NCBI GenBank assembly: GCA_910588425.1
Contig: CAJUPM010000007.1
Location: forward strand, 1-39,870
Source: an uncultured Christensenellaceae bacterium
Lineage (GTDB): Bacteria; Bacillota; Clostridia; Christensenellales; Christensenellaceae
Length of the DNA stretch: 39,870 bases
Direction: 5' to 3'
Shown here: positions 6,889 to 13,439 of the stretch, in pieces
Numbering within the stretch: position 1 is the stretch's first letter
How the letters are laid out: each line of letters starts with the position of its first letter
Notes under the pieces: model-generated
Told to the model about the DNA's origin: nothing
Databases searched by the model: none
The model's input: the letters and a program-made list of their open reading frames with translations, nothing else
Position numbers and translations under genes: made by a program

Positions 6889-8151
6889 ATGCAAAAACGG
6901 GAGCAAGAAGTGTTGCTGGAAAAAATCAAAAGTCAGGCCGAGCTCTTTTGGGAGAACCCAGAGGCGCGGCCTTTTTTGCAGGCAGAACAAACAGTAGATC
7001 CCGCGCTGATAGAGGATGCGGCCCGGCGGCTGGAGCGCTTCGCTTCCTTTCTGGCCAAGGCTTTTCCTGAAACAGCGGCGCAAAAAGGGATCATTGAATC
7101 CGCTCTGCGGGAAATCCCGGAGATGGGGCAGAGCCTTTCCTGCCCGGGCAAACTGATGCTCAAGATGGATAGCCATCTTCCCATCTCGGGCTCGGTCAAA
7201 GCCCGGGGCGGCATCTATGAAGTGCTGCGCCATGCGGAGGATCTGGCAGTGCAGGCGGGCAAGCTGCAGATGGAGGACGACTATGCTGTGCTGGCAGAGC
7301 CGGAGTTTCGGGCATTCTTCGAGCAGTTTTGCGTGCAGGTCGGCTCGACGGGCAACCTGGGCATGAGCATCGGCATCATGAGCGCGGCGCTGGGGTTTCA
7401 GACGATTGTGCATATGTCGGCAGACGCCAAAGAGTGGAAAAAGCAGCTGCTGCGCCAGCACGGCGTGCAGGTTTTGGAATACGCGGGGGATTACAGCCAG
7501 GCGGTGGCCCAGGGGCGGAAGAATTCGGATGCGGATCCGCACAGCTACTTTGTAGACGACGAGCACTCCCTGGATCTCTTTTTGGGCTATGCCGTGGCGG
7601 CGCAGAGGCTGAAAGCCCAGCTGGAGGCGCAGGAAATCCAAATTTCCAGAGAGCACCCACTGTTTGTCTATCTGCCCTGCGGGGTGGGCGGGGCGCCGGG
7701 CGGCATCTGCTATGGGCTCAAGCAGATTTTTGGCGATGCCGTCTCCTGCTTCTTTGTCGAACCGGCGGCTACCCCCTGCATGCTGCTGGGGCTGGCGACG
7801 GAGAAAATGGAGCAGGCAGATATCCGCGATTATGGCCTTTCGGGCAAAACCCACGCAGATGGGCTGGCAGTCGGCCGGCCTTCCGGGCTGGTCTGCCGGG
7901 CGGTGCGGCAGCTGGTTTCGGGCATCTTTACCGTGCAGGATGCGCAGCTTTATGACGACCTGCGCCTGCTCGGCCAGACGGAGCATATTTTGCTCGAGCC
8001 GTCTGCCTGCGCCAGCTTTGCCGGCCCGCGCCGCATTGGGCAGACGCCGTTTGCAGAGCAGGCCGGGCGCGCCGTACATATCGCCTGGGCCACGGGCGGC
8101 AGCATGGTGCCGGAGGAGGTCATGGAGCAGTATTTGCATACGTTCCTATAA
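6889..8151 (+). CDS. dsdA: D-serine ammonia-lyase (D-serine dehydratase)
   Basis: PLP enzyme that converts D-serine to pyruvate and ammonia. It has 420 residues against about 440 in E. coli DsdA. Visible motifs are SGSVKARGG with the PLP lysine K104, the substrate/PLP loop GSTGNLGMSIG (152-162), and the glycine-rich phosphate-binding run PCGVGGAPGG near residue 263 (usually GVGGGPGG). AAGGAG lies 8 bases before the ATG. The gene is monocistronic, with its own extended -10 promoter, a structured leader and a terminator. No dsdC-type regulator or D-serine permease is adjacent, so control may rest on the leader. Confidence 0.93.
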   Translation: MQKREQEVLLEKIKSQAELFWENPEARPFLQAEQTVDPALIEDAARRLERFASFLAKAFPETAAQKGIIESALREIPEMGQSLSCPGKLMLKMDSHLPISGSVKARGGIYEVLRHAEDLAVQAGKLQMEDDYAVLAEPEFRAFFEQFCVQVGSTGNLGMSIGIMSAALGFQTIVHMSADAKEWKKQLLRQHGVQVLEYAGDYSQAVAQGRKNSDADPHSYFVDDEHSLDLFLGYAVAAQRLKAQLEAQEIQISREHPLFVYLPCGVGGAPGGICYGLKQIFGDAVSCFFVEPAATPCMLLGLATEKMEQADIRDYGLSGKTHADGLAVGRPSGLVCRAVRQLVSGIFTVQDAQLYDDLRLLGQTEHILLEPSACASFAGPRRIGQTPFAEQAGRAVHIAWATGGSMVPEEVMEQYLHTFL

Positions 8152-8159
8152 AGTGATGA

Positions 8160-8194
8160 GCGGCATTCCCGAAAGCAGGGAATGCCGTTCTTTT
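8160..8194 (+). terminator. Terminator of dsdA
   Basis: GGCATTCCC (8162-8170) pairs with GGGAATGCC (8178-8186) around a 7-base loop, followed by TTCTTTTTATTT. Confidence 0.9.
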
Positions 8195-8224
8195 TATTTC
8201 GGAAGAAAACTGGACGATTGAGGG

Positions 8225-8252
8225 TTGACAATTTTCTTTTTTTTGCTATAAT
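8225..8252 (+). promoter_or_regulatory. Sigma-A promoter of the perR-rbr operon
   Basis: TTGACA (8225-8230), a 16-bp spacer, TATAAT (8247-8252). The transcript would start near 8259, at the left edge of the Fur-box palindrome. Confidence 0.85.
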
Positions 8253-8260
8253 AAAAATAG

Positions 8261-8281
8261 AAATGATAATCATTATCATTT
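8261..8281 (+). promoter_or_regulatory. Perfect Fur box over the transcription start
   Basis: A perfect 10-1-10 palindrome centred on C8271. Its core reads TGATAATCATTATCA, exactly the Bacillus Fur-box form TGATAATNATTATCA and not the PerR form TTATAATNATTATAA. Lying just downstream of the -10, it would block transcription when occupied. It controls a gene for a Fur-superfamily regulator and the rubrerythrin behind it. Confidence 0.9.
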
Positions 8282-8296
8282 TAGATGGAGAAAAGC

Positions 8297-8692
8297 ATGA
8301 AATATTCAAAACAGCGCGAGACCATCCGCCAGGCTGTAGAGGGGACAAAACGGCATCCGACGGCAGAGACCGTATACGAATGGGTGCGCAGGCAGAACCC
8401 GGGTATCGGACTGGCCACGGTCTACCGCAATTTAAACAGCCTTGCCGAGCAGGGCGCGCTTCGGAAAATCCGCGTGGCTTCCGGCGCAGACCGCTTTGAC
8501 GGCCAGCTTCACCGGCATAGCCATCTGGTCTGCCAAAAGTGCCGGGAGATGATCGATTTGGCGCCCGAGACCATGGGCGGCATCGCGGAGGAAATTCGCC
8601 GGGCCACGGGCTTTGAGCCGGCCGAAGAGGAAATTGTCATTTATGGCATCTGTAAGCAGTGCCTTGAAAAAGAAAAAGGAGAAGAAAAATGA
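8297..8692 (+). CDS. perR: Fur-superfamily regulator, PerR-type sensor residues
   Basis: A metal-dependent repressor of 131 residues. It aligns with Bacillus subtilis PerR without gaps at an offset of 17. PerR ligands H37, D85, H91, H93 and D104 correspond to H20, D68, H74, H76 and D87 here; Asp rather than Glu at the D104 position marks peroxide-sensing PerR. The structural zinc pairs CQKC (C79, C82) and the C-terminal CKQC are present. The first ~17 residues of B. subtilis PerR are missing. PerR Asn61, which sets operator choice, is Arg44 here as in Fur. ATG 8297 is chosen over ATG 8285 because GGAG (8287-8290) lies 6 bases before it. Its stop overlaps rubrerythrin by 4 bases, so the two are co-translated and probably both under the Fur box. 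Confidence 0.88.
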   Translation: MKYSKQRETIRQAVEGTKRHPTAETVYEWVRRQNPGIGLATVYRNLNSLAEQGALRKIRVASGADRFDGQLHRHSHLVCQKCREMIDLAPETMGGIAEEIRRATGFEPAEEEIVIYGICKQCLEKEKGEEK

Positions 8693-9228
8693 AAGAGCTG
8701 AAAGGAACCAAAACCGAAGCAAATTTGATGGCCGCTTTTGCGGGCGAATCCCAGGCGAGAAACAAATACACCTATTTCGCATCCAAGGCAAAAAAGGAAG
8801 GCTATAACCAGATTGCCGCGATTTTTGAAGAGACGGCGGGCAACGAGAAGGAGCACGCGAAAATCTGGTTCAAGCTGCTGGGCGGCATCGGGAGCACGGA
8901 GGAGAACCTCAAAGCTGCGGCTGCCGGCGAGAATTTCGAGTGGACCGAGATGTATGCGGAATTTGCCAAGACGGCGAAAGAGGAAGGCTTTGAGAAAATC
9001 GCCTATCTCTTCGAGTCGGTAGGCAAAATCGAGAAAGAGCACGAGGAGCGCTACAACACGCTGCTCAAAAACTGCCAGGATAAGAAGGTCTTTGAGAAAG
9101 ACGGCGTTGTCGTCTGGCAGTGCGCGAACTGCGGCCATCTCTATATCGGCGAGAAAGCGCCGGAGGTCTGCCCGGTTTGTGATCATCCGCAGGCTTATTT
9201 CGCAGTCAGAGCAGAGAACTGGAAATAA
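8689..9228 (+). CDS. rbr: Rubrerythrin
   Basis: A non-haem di-iron peroxidase that reduces hydrogen peroxide in the cytoplasm of anaerobes, usually with electrons from rubredoxin or NADH oxidoreductases. It has 179 residues. The N-terminal four-helix ferritin-like domain carries the di-iron glutamates: FAGESQARNKYTYFA, then ETAGNEKEHAKIW, and a later EKEHEERY. The C-terminal rubredoxin domain has CANCGHLYIG and CPVCDHP, binding one Fe(Cys)4. Its ATG overlaps the perR stop (ATGA), so translation is coupled. The pairing supports an oxidative-stress role for the operon. Confidence 0.96.
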   Translation: MKELKGTKTEANLMAAFAGESQARNKYTYFASKAKKEGYNQIAAIFEETAGNEKEHAKIWFKLLGGIGSTEENLKAAAAGENFEWTEMYAEFAKTAKEEGFEKIAYLFESVGKIEKEHEERYNTLLKNCQDKKVFEKDGVVVWQCANCGHLYIGEKAPEVCPVCDHPQAYFAVRAENWK

Positions 9229-9248
9229 ATTTCCGCATAGGAAAAGAA

Positions 9249-9281
9249 AACCGCAGGTGCTTTTGCATCTGCGGTCTTTTT
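9249..9281 (+). terminator. Terminator of perR-rbr
   Basis: ACCGCAGGTGC (9250-9260) pairs with GCATCTGCGGT (9265-9275) around TTTT, followed by CTTTTT. Confidence 0.9.
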
Positions 9282-9312
9282 ATGGAGGAGCAGTCATGGC
9301 ACGGCTTTGCTC

Positions 9313-9711
9313 CTAAGGGGCAGGCTCGGAAGAGCCTGTTTCTTTTTGTTCTGATTTTTGCAGGAAATCCGCCAAAGCGCGCCGGCAGTCCGGGCAGAGC
9401 GCGAGCAGAGCGATGGCACAGTCTTCGGATTCCAGCAGGGAAAAGCCCAGGGAATGGTGGAAGAAAAGCAGAAAAATATCGTATTCCTTCTGATACTGCT
9501 CCAAAACGCTCTGGCCCTGCTGCGTCAGGCAGAGAAGCGAGCCGCTTTGCCGGATGAGCCCCTGCTTTTTGAGCGTCTCCATCATGCGGTGCACACTGGG
9601 GCGCGTTACGCCCAGCATGGCGGCGATCTCCACCGCCCGGGCCCCGCCGTTTTCCCGGCAGAGCCTGGCCAGCGAGAAGAGATAGCGCAGGCGCGTGCCC
9701 GGAAGCGTCAT
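9313..9711 (-). CDS. DtxR/MntR-like regulator at the end of the feo operon
   Basis: A 132-residue winged-helix protein related to the DtxR/MntR family and to the divergent regulator at 13017 (GGARAVEIAAMLGVTRPSVHRMMETLKKQGLIRQ against GSVRAVEIAAELDFSKASVSVAMKQLRENGYIEV, differing by insertions and substitutions). The C-terminal dimerisation part keeps YDIFLLFFHHSLG and ESEDCAIALLAL but then ends in CPDCRRAL and a short tail. There is no SH3-like third domain. ATG 9711 overlaps the stop of the upstream Cys-rich gene (ATGA), implying translational coupling. The canonical EH...EH metal-binding set is not obvious, so it may have lost or changed metal sensing. Confidence 0.75.
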   Translation of the reverse strand: MTLPGTRLRYLFSLARLCRENGGARAVEIAAMLGVTRPSVHRMMETLKKQGLIRQSGSLLCLTQQGQSVLEQYQKEYDIFLLFFHHSLGFSLLESEDCAIALLALCPDCRRALADFLQKSEQKETGSSEPAP

Positions 9712-9902
9712 GGCCTGGGCGGCGCTTTTTGCGCCTCGCCCGCGCCGTGGCAGACGGCGCTGTGCGGACAGTTCGAGCAGCCGCAGGCGCATTGATGCCG
9801 CTTCTTTTGCCGCAGCAAACGCCGGATGATCAGGGCCAGTATGCAGGCCAGCGCAAGGCTGATGCAGATTGTGCCGAGGTTCGCCTGAAACCACTGGAGC
9901 AT
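9708..9902 (-). CDS. FeoB-associated Cys-rich membrane protein
   Basis: A 64-residue protein with one N-terminal transmembrane helix (about residues 8-26, LGTICISLALACILALII) followed by a basic patch and a Cys cluster, CACGCSNCPHSAVC. This is the layout of the small FeoB-associated Cys-rich family found beside feoB in Bacillota. It possibly helps hand over or sense ferrous iron. GGGGGTGAT precedes the ATG. It starts 17 bases after the feoB stop and overlaps the next gene by 4 bases. Confidence 0.85.
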   Translation of the reverse strand: MLQWFQANLGTICISLALACILALIIRRLLRQKKRHQCACGCSNCPHSAVCHGAGEAQKAPPRP

Positions 9903-9919
9903 TGTGCATCACCCCCTCT

Positions 9920-12319
9920 TCAAATCCTTGCGGCCGCTTTGGAGGAGCGCTTTTGGGGCTCCCGATATGGCCGCAGCAGCAGATAGAGCAGCAGGCCCAG
10001 CACAATCACTGCGAAAACCAGGCCGAGGAGATTTGCCTTGCCCGCAAAGGCATTGCCAAACTGGTTGATCATCAGGGCAATTGCATAGGCGAAGCCGCAT
10101 TGATAAGCCACGGCAAACCAGGTCCACCGAGGATTGTTCATCTCGCGCTTGATGGCGCCGATGGCCGCGAAGCAGGGCGCGCAGAGCAGGTTGAACACCA
10201 GGAAGGAGAAGCCGGAAATCTGCGTGAAGGCTGCGGCAATCTCAGGCCACTTTCCGGGGTAGAGGATGCCCATGGTGCCTACGATGTTCTCCTTGGCGAT
10301 GAGGCCGGTGATGGAGGCGACGGCCGCCTGCCAGCTGCCCCAGCCCAGAGGAGCGAAAATCCAGGCAATGGCGTTTCCAACGGCCGCCAGCAGAGACTGA
10401 TCCATCTCCTCCTTGCCCAGCATGCGGAAGCCCTCTGCCGTGAAGCCGAAATACGTCGTGAACCAGACAAGCACTGTGGAAAGCAGGATGATCGTCCCGG
10501 CCTTTTTGATGAACGACCAGCCGCGTTCCCAGGTGGGGCGCAACACGCCGCCTAGCGTCGGCCAGTGATAGGCCGGAAGCTCCATGACGAAGGGAGCGGG
10601 ATCGCCTGCGAACATCCGGGTTTTCTTGAGCATGATGCCCGAGAGGATGATGGCCGCGATGCCGATGAAGTAGGAGCAGGTCGCCACCCAGGGCGAGCCG
10701 CCGAAAATGGCGCCGGCGATCATGGAAATGAAGGGAACTTTCGCGCCGCAGGGGATGAAGGTGGTCGTCATAATGGTCATGCGGCGGTCGCGCTCGTTTT
10801 CGATGGTGCGGGAGGCCATGATGCCCGGAATGCCGCAGCCCGTGCCCACCAGCATGGGGATGAAGGATTTGCCCGAAAGCCCGAACTTGCGGAATACGCG
10901 GTCCAAAACGAATGCGATGCGCGCCATATAGCCGCAGGATTCCAAAAACGCCAGGAACAGGAACAGCACCAGCATCTGCGGGACGAATCCCAAAACCGCG
11001 CCCACGCCGGCCACGATGCCATCCACAATTAGGCCGCTCAGCCAGTCGGCCGCGCCTGCCTTTTCCAGGCCGGTGCTGACGAGATCCGGGATGCTGGGAA
11101 TGAACGTGCCGTAATCGGCCGGGCCCGGCTCCTCTCCGCCGTATTTCTCCAGAACCTGGACGGCCTCTTCGTAGTCCGCCAGAGTGGCCGTCTCCTGGGT
11201 TACTTCCAGCGTCTCTTCATCTTCCACTTCATAGAGGAAATCGCCCGAGGGAGCAGAGCCGTTTTCTTCGATATATGCCTCATAGCCATCCACGATGAGC
11301 GCGGCTTCGCCGTATTCTTCTGCGGCCTCGCTGTATTCCGCCGCGCCGTTGCCAAAGAGATGGAAGCCGTCGCCGAACAGATTGTCGTTGACCCAGTCCG
11401 TCAGTGATGCGCCGATGCCCACCATGGAGATATAATAGACCAGGAACATGACCAGCGCGAAGATGGGCAGCCCCAGCCAGCGGTTGGTTACGACGCGGTC
11501 AATTTTATCCGAGGCGCTGAGCGCGCCTTTGCGCTTGCCACTGGCAATGCCCGGGAGCAGCTTGCTGATGCGGCTATAGCGCTGATCCGTGATGATGCTC
11601 TCGCTGTCGTCGTCCAGCTTTTGCTCGCAGGCGGCGATGGCCTGCTCGATGCTGGCTTTCTGCGCGTCGCTCAGGGAAATGCGCTCCATGGCCTTGCCGT
11701 CCCGCTCAAACAGCTTGACGGCATACCAGCGCAGGCGGTTTTGTTCTGCACTGCCGCGAATCGCTTCCGAGATGAGGGAGAGCGCCTGCTCCGCCTCCGG
11801 GCAGAAGGTGAGCGTCTGCGGCTTTTTGCCGGATTGCGCCGCCGCTATGGCGGCCTCGGCCGCCTCCTGGATGCCGGTCCCCTTGAGCGCGGAAATCTCC
11901 ACCACCGGGCAGCCGATTGCATCACCGAGCTTTTTGAGGTCGATTGTGTCTCCGCGCTTTTTGAGCAGATCCGCCATGTTCAGGGCGACGACCATGGGCA
12001 CGCCCACTTCGGCCAGCTGAGTCGTCAGATACAGGTTTCGCTCGAGGTTGGTCCCATCCACGATATTGAGAATGGCGTCCGGCTTTTCTTCCACCAGGTA
12101 ATTGCGGGAGACGACTTCCTCCAGCGTGTAGGGAGAGAGCGAATAGATGCCGGGCAAATCCTGGATAATCACGTCCCTGTGCCCTTTGAGCCTGCCTTCT
12201 TTTTTCTCGACTGTAACGCCCGGCCAGTTGCCGACGTACTGGTTGCTGCCCGTCAGGCCGTTAAAAAGCGTCGTCTTGCCCGAGTTCGGGTTGCCGGCCA
12301 GGGCAATTTTGATAGCCAT
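9920..12319 (-). CDS. feoB: Ferrous iron transporter FeoB
   Basis: Inner-membrane Fe(II) importer with a cytoplasmic G domain, 799 residues. G motifs are G1 GNPNSGKT (9-16), G2 Thr36 in GNWPGVTVEKK, G3 DLPG (54-57), G4 NMAD (114-117) and G5 SALKG. The GDI helical spacer follows to about 275. The membrane part starts near 281 with WLGLPIFALVMFLVYY and contains both conserved Cys-containing gate motifs: GTGCGIPGI near 493-500 and FIPCGAKVPF near 521-530. Residues about 316-405, after the first membrane helix, are an unusually long acidic, Ala/Glu-rich insertion. AAGGAGG lies 7 bases before the start. It is the third gene of the feo operon, and a GTTAG-type operator sits just upstream. Confidence 0.96.
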   Translation of the reverse strand: MAIKIALAGNPNSGKTTLFNGLTGSNQYVGNWPGVTVEKKEGRLKGHRDVIIQDLPGIYSLSPYTLEEVVSRNYLVEEKPDAILNIVDGTNLERNLYLTTQLAEVGVPMVVALNMADLLKKRGDTIDLKKLGDAIGCPVVEISALKGTGIQEAAEAAIAAAQSGKKPQTLTFCPEAEQALSLISEAIRGSAEQNRLRWYAVKLFERDGKAMERISLSDAQKASIEQAIAACEQKLDDDSESIITDQRYSRISKLLPGIASGKRKGALSASDKIDRVVTNRWLGLPIFALVMFLVYYISMVGIGASLTDWVNDNLFGDGFHLFGNGAAEYSEAAEEYGEAALIVDGYEAYIEENGSAPSGDFLYEVEDEETLEVTQETATLADYEEAVQVLEKYGGEEPGPADYGTFIPSIPDLVSTGLEKAGAADWLSGLIVDGIVAGVGAVLGFVPQMLVLFLFLAFLESCGYMARIAFVLDRVFRKFGLSGKSFIPMLVGTGCGIPGIMASRTIENERDRRMTIMTTTFIPCGAKVPFISMIAGAIFGGSPWVATCSYFIGIAAIILSGIMLKKTRMFAGDPAPFVMELPAYHWPTLGGVLRPTWERGWSFIKKAGTIILLSTVLVWFTTYFGFTAEGFRMLGKEEMDQSLLAAVGNAIAWIFAPLGWGSWQAAVASITGLIAKENIVGTMGILYPGKWPEIAAAFTQISGFSFLVFNLLCAPCFAAIGAIKREMNNPRWTWFAVAYQCGFAYAIALMINQFGNAFAGKANLLGLVFAVIVLGLLLYLLLRPYREPQKRSSKAAARI

Positions 12320-12339
12320 CTTCTTTCCTCCTTTTTTAA

Positions 12340-12359
12340 TGGTTAGTTAAAACTAACCA
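12340..12359 (-). promoter_or_regulatory. GTTAG-N6-CTAAC operator between feoA and feoB
   Basis: Arms TGGTTAGTT and AACTAACCA separated by AA. It has the same half-sites and spacing as the sites flanking the divergent regulator. It lies 53 bases beyond the start side of the second feoA's stop region and just upstream of the feoB ribosome-binding site. I see no convincing promoter for it, so it could be a roadblock site or an mRNA hairpin. Confidence 0.65.
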
Positions 12360-12372
12360 AGATACAAAATAA

Positions 12373-12594
12373 TCAGCCAACCTCGATCATCGAAGCGTCC
12401 TCTTTGCGCAGGCTCAGCTCATATCCGCGCACGTTCAGCTCGATGGGGTCTCCCAGCGGAGCAACTTTGCGCACGAAAATCTCCGTGCCCCGGGTGATGC
12501 CCATGTCCATGATGCGCCGCTTGACGGCGCCGCTGCCATGCAGGCGGGAGACGATGGCCCCCTGGCCGCACTTCACGTCTTTTAGCGTTTTCAT
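12373..12594 (-). CDS. feoA: FeoA-domain protein (second in operon)
   Basis: A small cytosolic SH3-like FeoA protein of 73 residues that assists FeoB. The characteristic run is VKRRIMDMGITRGTEIFV followed by APLGDPIELNVRGYELSLR and a terminal I-EV strand. It lies 13 bases after the preceding FeoA gene, with AGGAGG before its ATG. Two FeoA proteins in tandem are common in Clostridia; they are clearly different sequences here, so they probably form distinct subunits. Confidence 0.93.
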   Translation of the reverse strand: MKTLKDVKCGQGAIVSRLHGSGAVKRRIMDMGITRGTEIFVRKVAPLGDPIELNVRGYELSLRKEDASMIEVG

Positions 12595-12607
12595 CTCTAT
12601 GTTCCTC

Positions 12608-12826
12608 CTAAATAATTGATACCAGTATTCGGCTGGCCATGCTCCGGTTCAGCGCGATGCGCGTGTCCATCAGCGAGAGAATGATGTTTCCGCCAAGCTG
12701 GGATACGACGGTTACCGGCGCCCCGGGGACAAACCCCAAATTCTTCAAATGAAGGCGCGTCTCATCCTTGCCGGTAATCTCTTTGATCCAAGCTTTTTCT
12801 CCAACTGCTGCCATCGATAAGGGCAT
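12608..12826 (-). CDS. feoA: FeoA-domain protein (first in operon)
   Basis: A 72-residue FeoA homologue: VGEKAWIKEITG, then LHLKNLGFVPGAPVTVV, then GGNIILSLMDTRIALN. It is the first gene of the leftward iron-uptake operon. AAGGAGG precedes its ATG closely. In place of the DPIE motif of the next gene it has GGNIILS, the usual split between paired FeoA paralogues in these operons. Confidence 0.92.
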   Translation of the reverse strand: MPLSMAAVGEKAWIKEITGKDETRLHLKNLGFVPGAPVTVVSQLGGNIILSLMDTRIALNRSMASRILVSII

Positions 12827-12843
12827 GACGATTCCTCCTTTTG

Positions 12844-12865
12844 AGTTAGTAAGTTTAGACTAACT
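12844..12865 (-). promoter_or_regulatory. Partial operator, AGTTAGT-N8-ACTAACT
   Basis: Same half-sites as the other operators but four bases more between them. It lies in the untranslated leader of the feo operon, just before the first feoA ribosome-binding site. Confidence 0.45.
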
Positions 12866-12880
12866 GTATTGCTGAAAAAT

Positions 12881-12898
12881 AGTTAGCTTCCGCTAACT
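12881..12898 (-). promoter_or_regulatory. DtxR-type operator downstream of the feo promoter
   Basis: Perfect inverted repeat AGTTAGC-TTCC-GCTAACT, about 8-25 bases downstream of the predicted feo transcription start. Occupancy would block the operon. Confidence 0.8.
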
Positions 12899-12912
12899 TC
12901 CTTGCAAGGTGA

Positions 12913-12941
12913 AGTTTACCATAGTGAACAAAAGCTGTCAA
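12913..12941 (-). promoter_or_regulatory. Sigma-A promoter of the feo operon
   Basis: Minus-strand TTGACA (12941-12936), a 17-bp spacer, TAAACT (12918-12913). A second, weaker TTGCAA-based possibility overlaps the downstream operator. Confidence 0.7.
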
Positions 12942-12959
12942 CAAAAAAACTGTGATCAC

Positions 12960-12988
12960 TTGAAAAAAAGGTTAGCACATGCTAACAT
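12960..12988 (+). promoter_or_regulatory. Promoter of the dtxR-like gene with embedded operator
   Basis: TTGAAA (12960-12965), a 17-bp spacer, TAACAT (12983-12988). The perfect inverted repeat GTTAGC-ACAT-GCTAAC (12971-12986) fills the spacer and overlaps the -10, which indicates autorepression. Confidence 0.75.
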
Positions 12989-13016
12989 GGCTATAACAGC
13001 CGCAAAGGAGAAAATC

Positions 13017-13391
13017 ATGAAGATACAGGAGTCTGCCGAAAATTATCTGGAGACCATCTTAATATTGCAGCAGCGCAACGGAAGCGTGCGCGCCGTGGAG
13101 ATTGCCGCCGAGCTGGATTTCAGCAAAGCCAGCGTCAGCGTGGCCATGAAGCAGCTGCGGGAAAACGGGTATATCGAAGTGGATGCCGCTGGGCATATTG
13201 CGCTCCTGCCGCCGGGCATGGAGATTGCAAAACGGGTCTATGAGCGGCACCAGATTCTGACGCGCTGCCTCATAGCGCTGGGCGTTGGCGAGCAGGTCGC
13301 CTCTGAAGATGCCTGCCGGGTGGAGCATGTGATCAGTGCCGAGAGCTTTGAGAAGATTCGAGCCTATTACAAAAAGATGCAGGAGAAATAG
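13017..13391 (+). CDS. DtxR/MntR-family metalloregulator
   Basis: Metal-dependent repressor of 124 residues with an N-terminal winged helix (QESAENYLETILILQQ, RAVEIAAELDFSKASVSVAMKQLRENGYI) and a dimerisation/metal domain (VYERHQILTRCLIALGV, EDACRVEHVISAESFEKI). The E/H residues of RHQIL and RVEHV occupy the metal positions of MntR/IdeR. The SH3-like third domain is absent, as in MntR. Start 13017 is chosen because AAAGGAG lies 7 bases upstream and QESAENYLE is the family N-terminus. Divergent from feo and flanked by GTTAG-N6-CTAAC sites, it most likely represses feo and itself with Fe(II), though Mn(II) cannot be excluded. Confidence 0.9.
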   Translation: MKIQESAENYLETILILQQRNGSVRAVEIAAELDFSKASVSVAMKQLRENGYIEVDAAGHIALLPPGMEIAKRVYERHQILTRCLIALGVGEQVASEDACRVEHVISAESFEKIRAYYKKMQEK

Positions 13392-13400
13392 CAGAGCGGC

Positions 13401-13436
13401 AAAAAAAGAGCGCCCATAGGGCGCTCTTTTTTTCTA
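13401..13436. terminator. Bidirectional terminator
   Basis: AGAGCGCCC and GGGCGCTCT around ATA, with an A run on the left and a T run on the right. It serves the dtxR-like gene on the plus strand and the lipoprotein gene on the minus strand. Confidence 0.92.
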
Positions 13437-13439
13437 TTA

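Noticed and set aside
6650..7070. Plus-strand open frames across the dsdA leader
   Set aside because: They lack ribosome-binding sites, overlap dsdA in another frame, and cross strong hairpins; a regulatory RNA explains the region better.
9712..10005. A 230-residue version of the DtxR-like protein starting at 10005
   Set aside because: The first 98 residues are the out-of-frame shadow of feoB and the Cys-rich gene; the ATGA overlap at 9711 is the natural start.
9920..12346. Large plus-strand open frames opposite feoB
   Set aside because: Frame shadows of a GC-rich gene; no domains or ribosome-binding sites.
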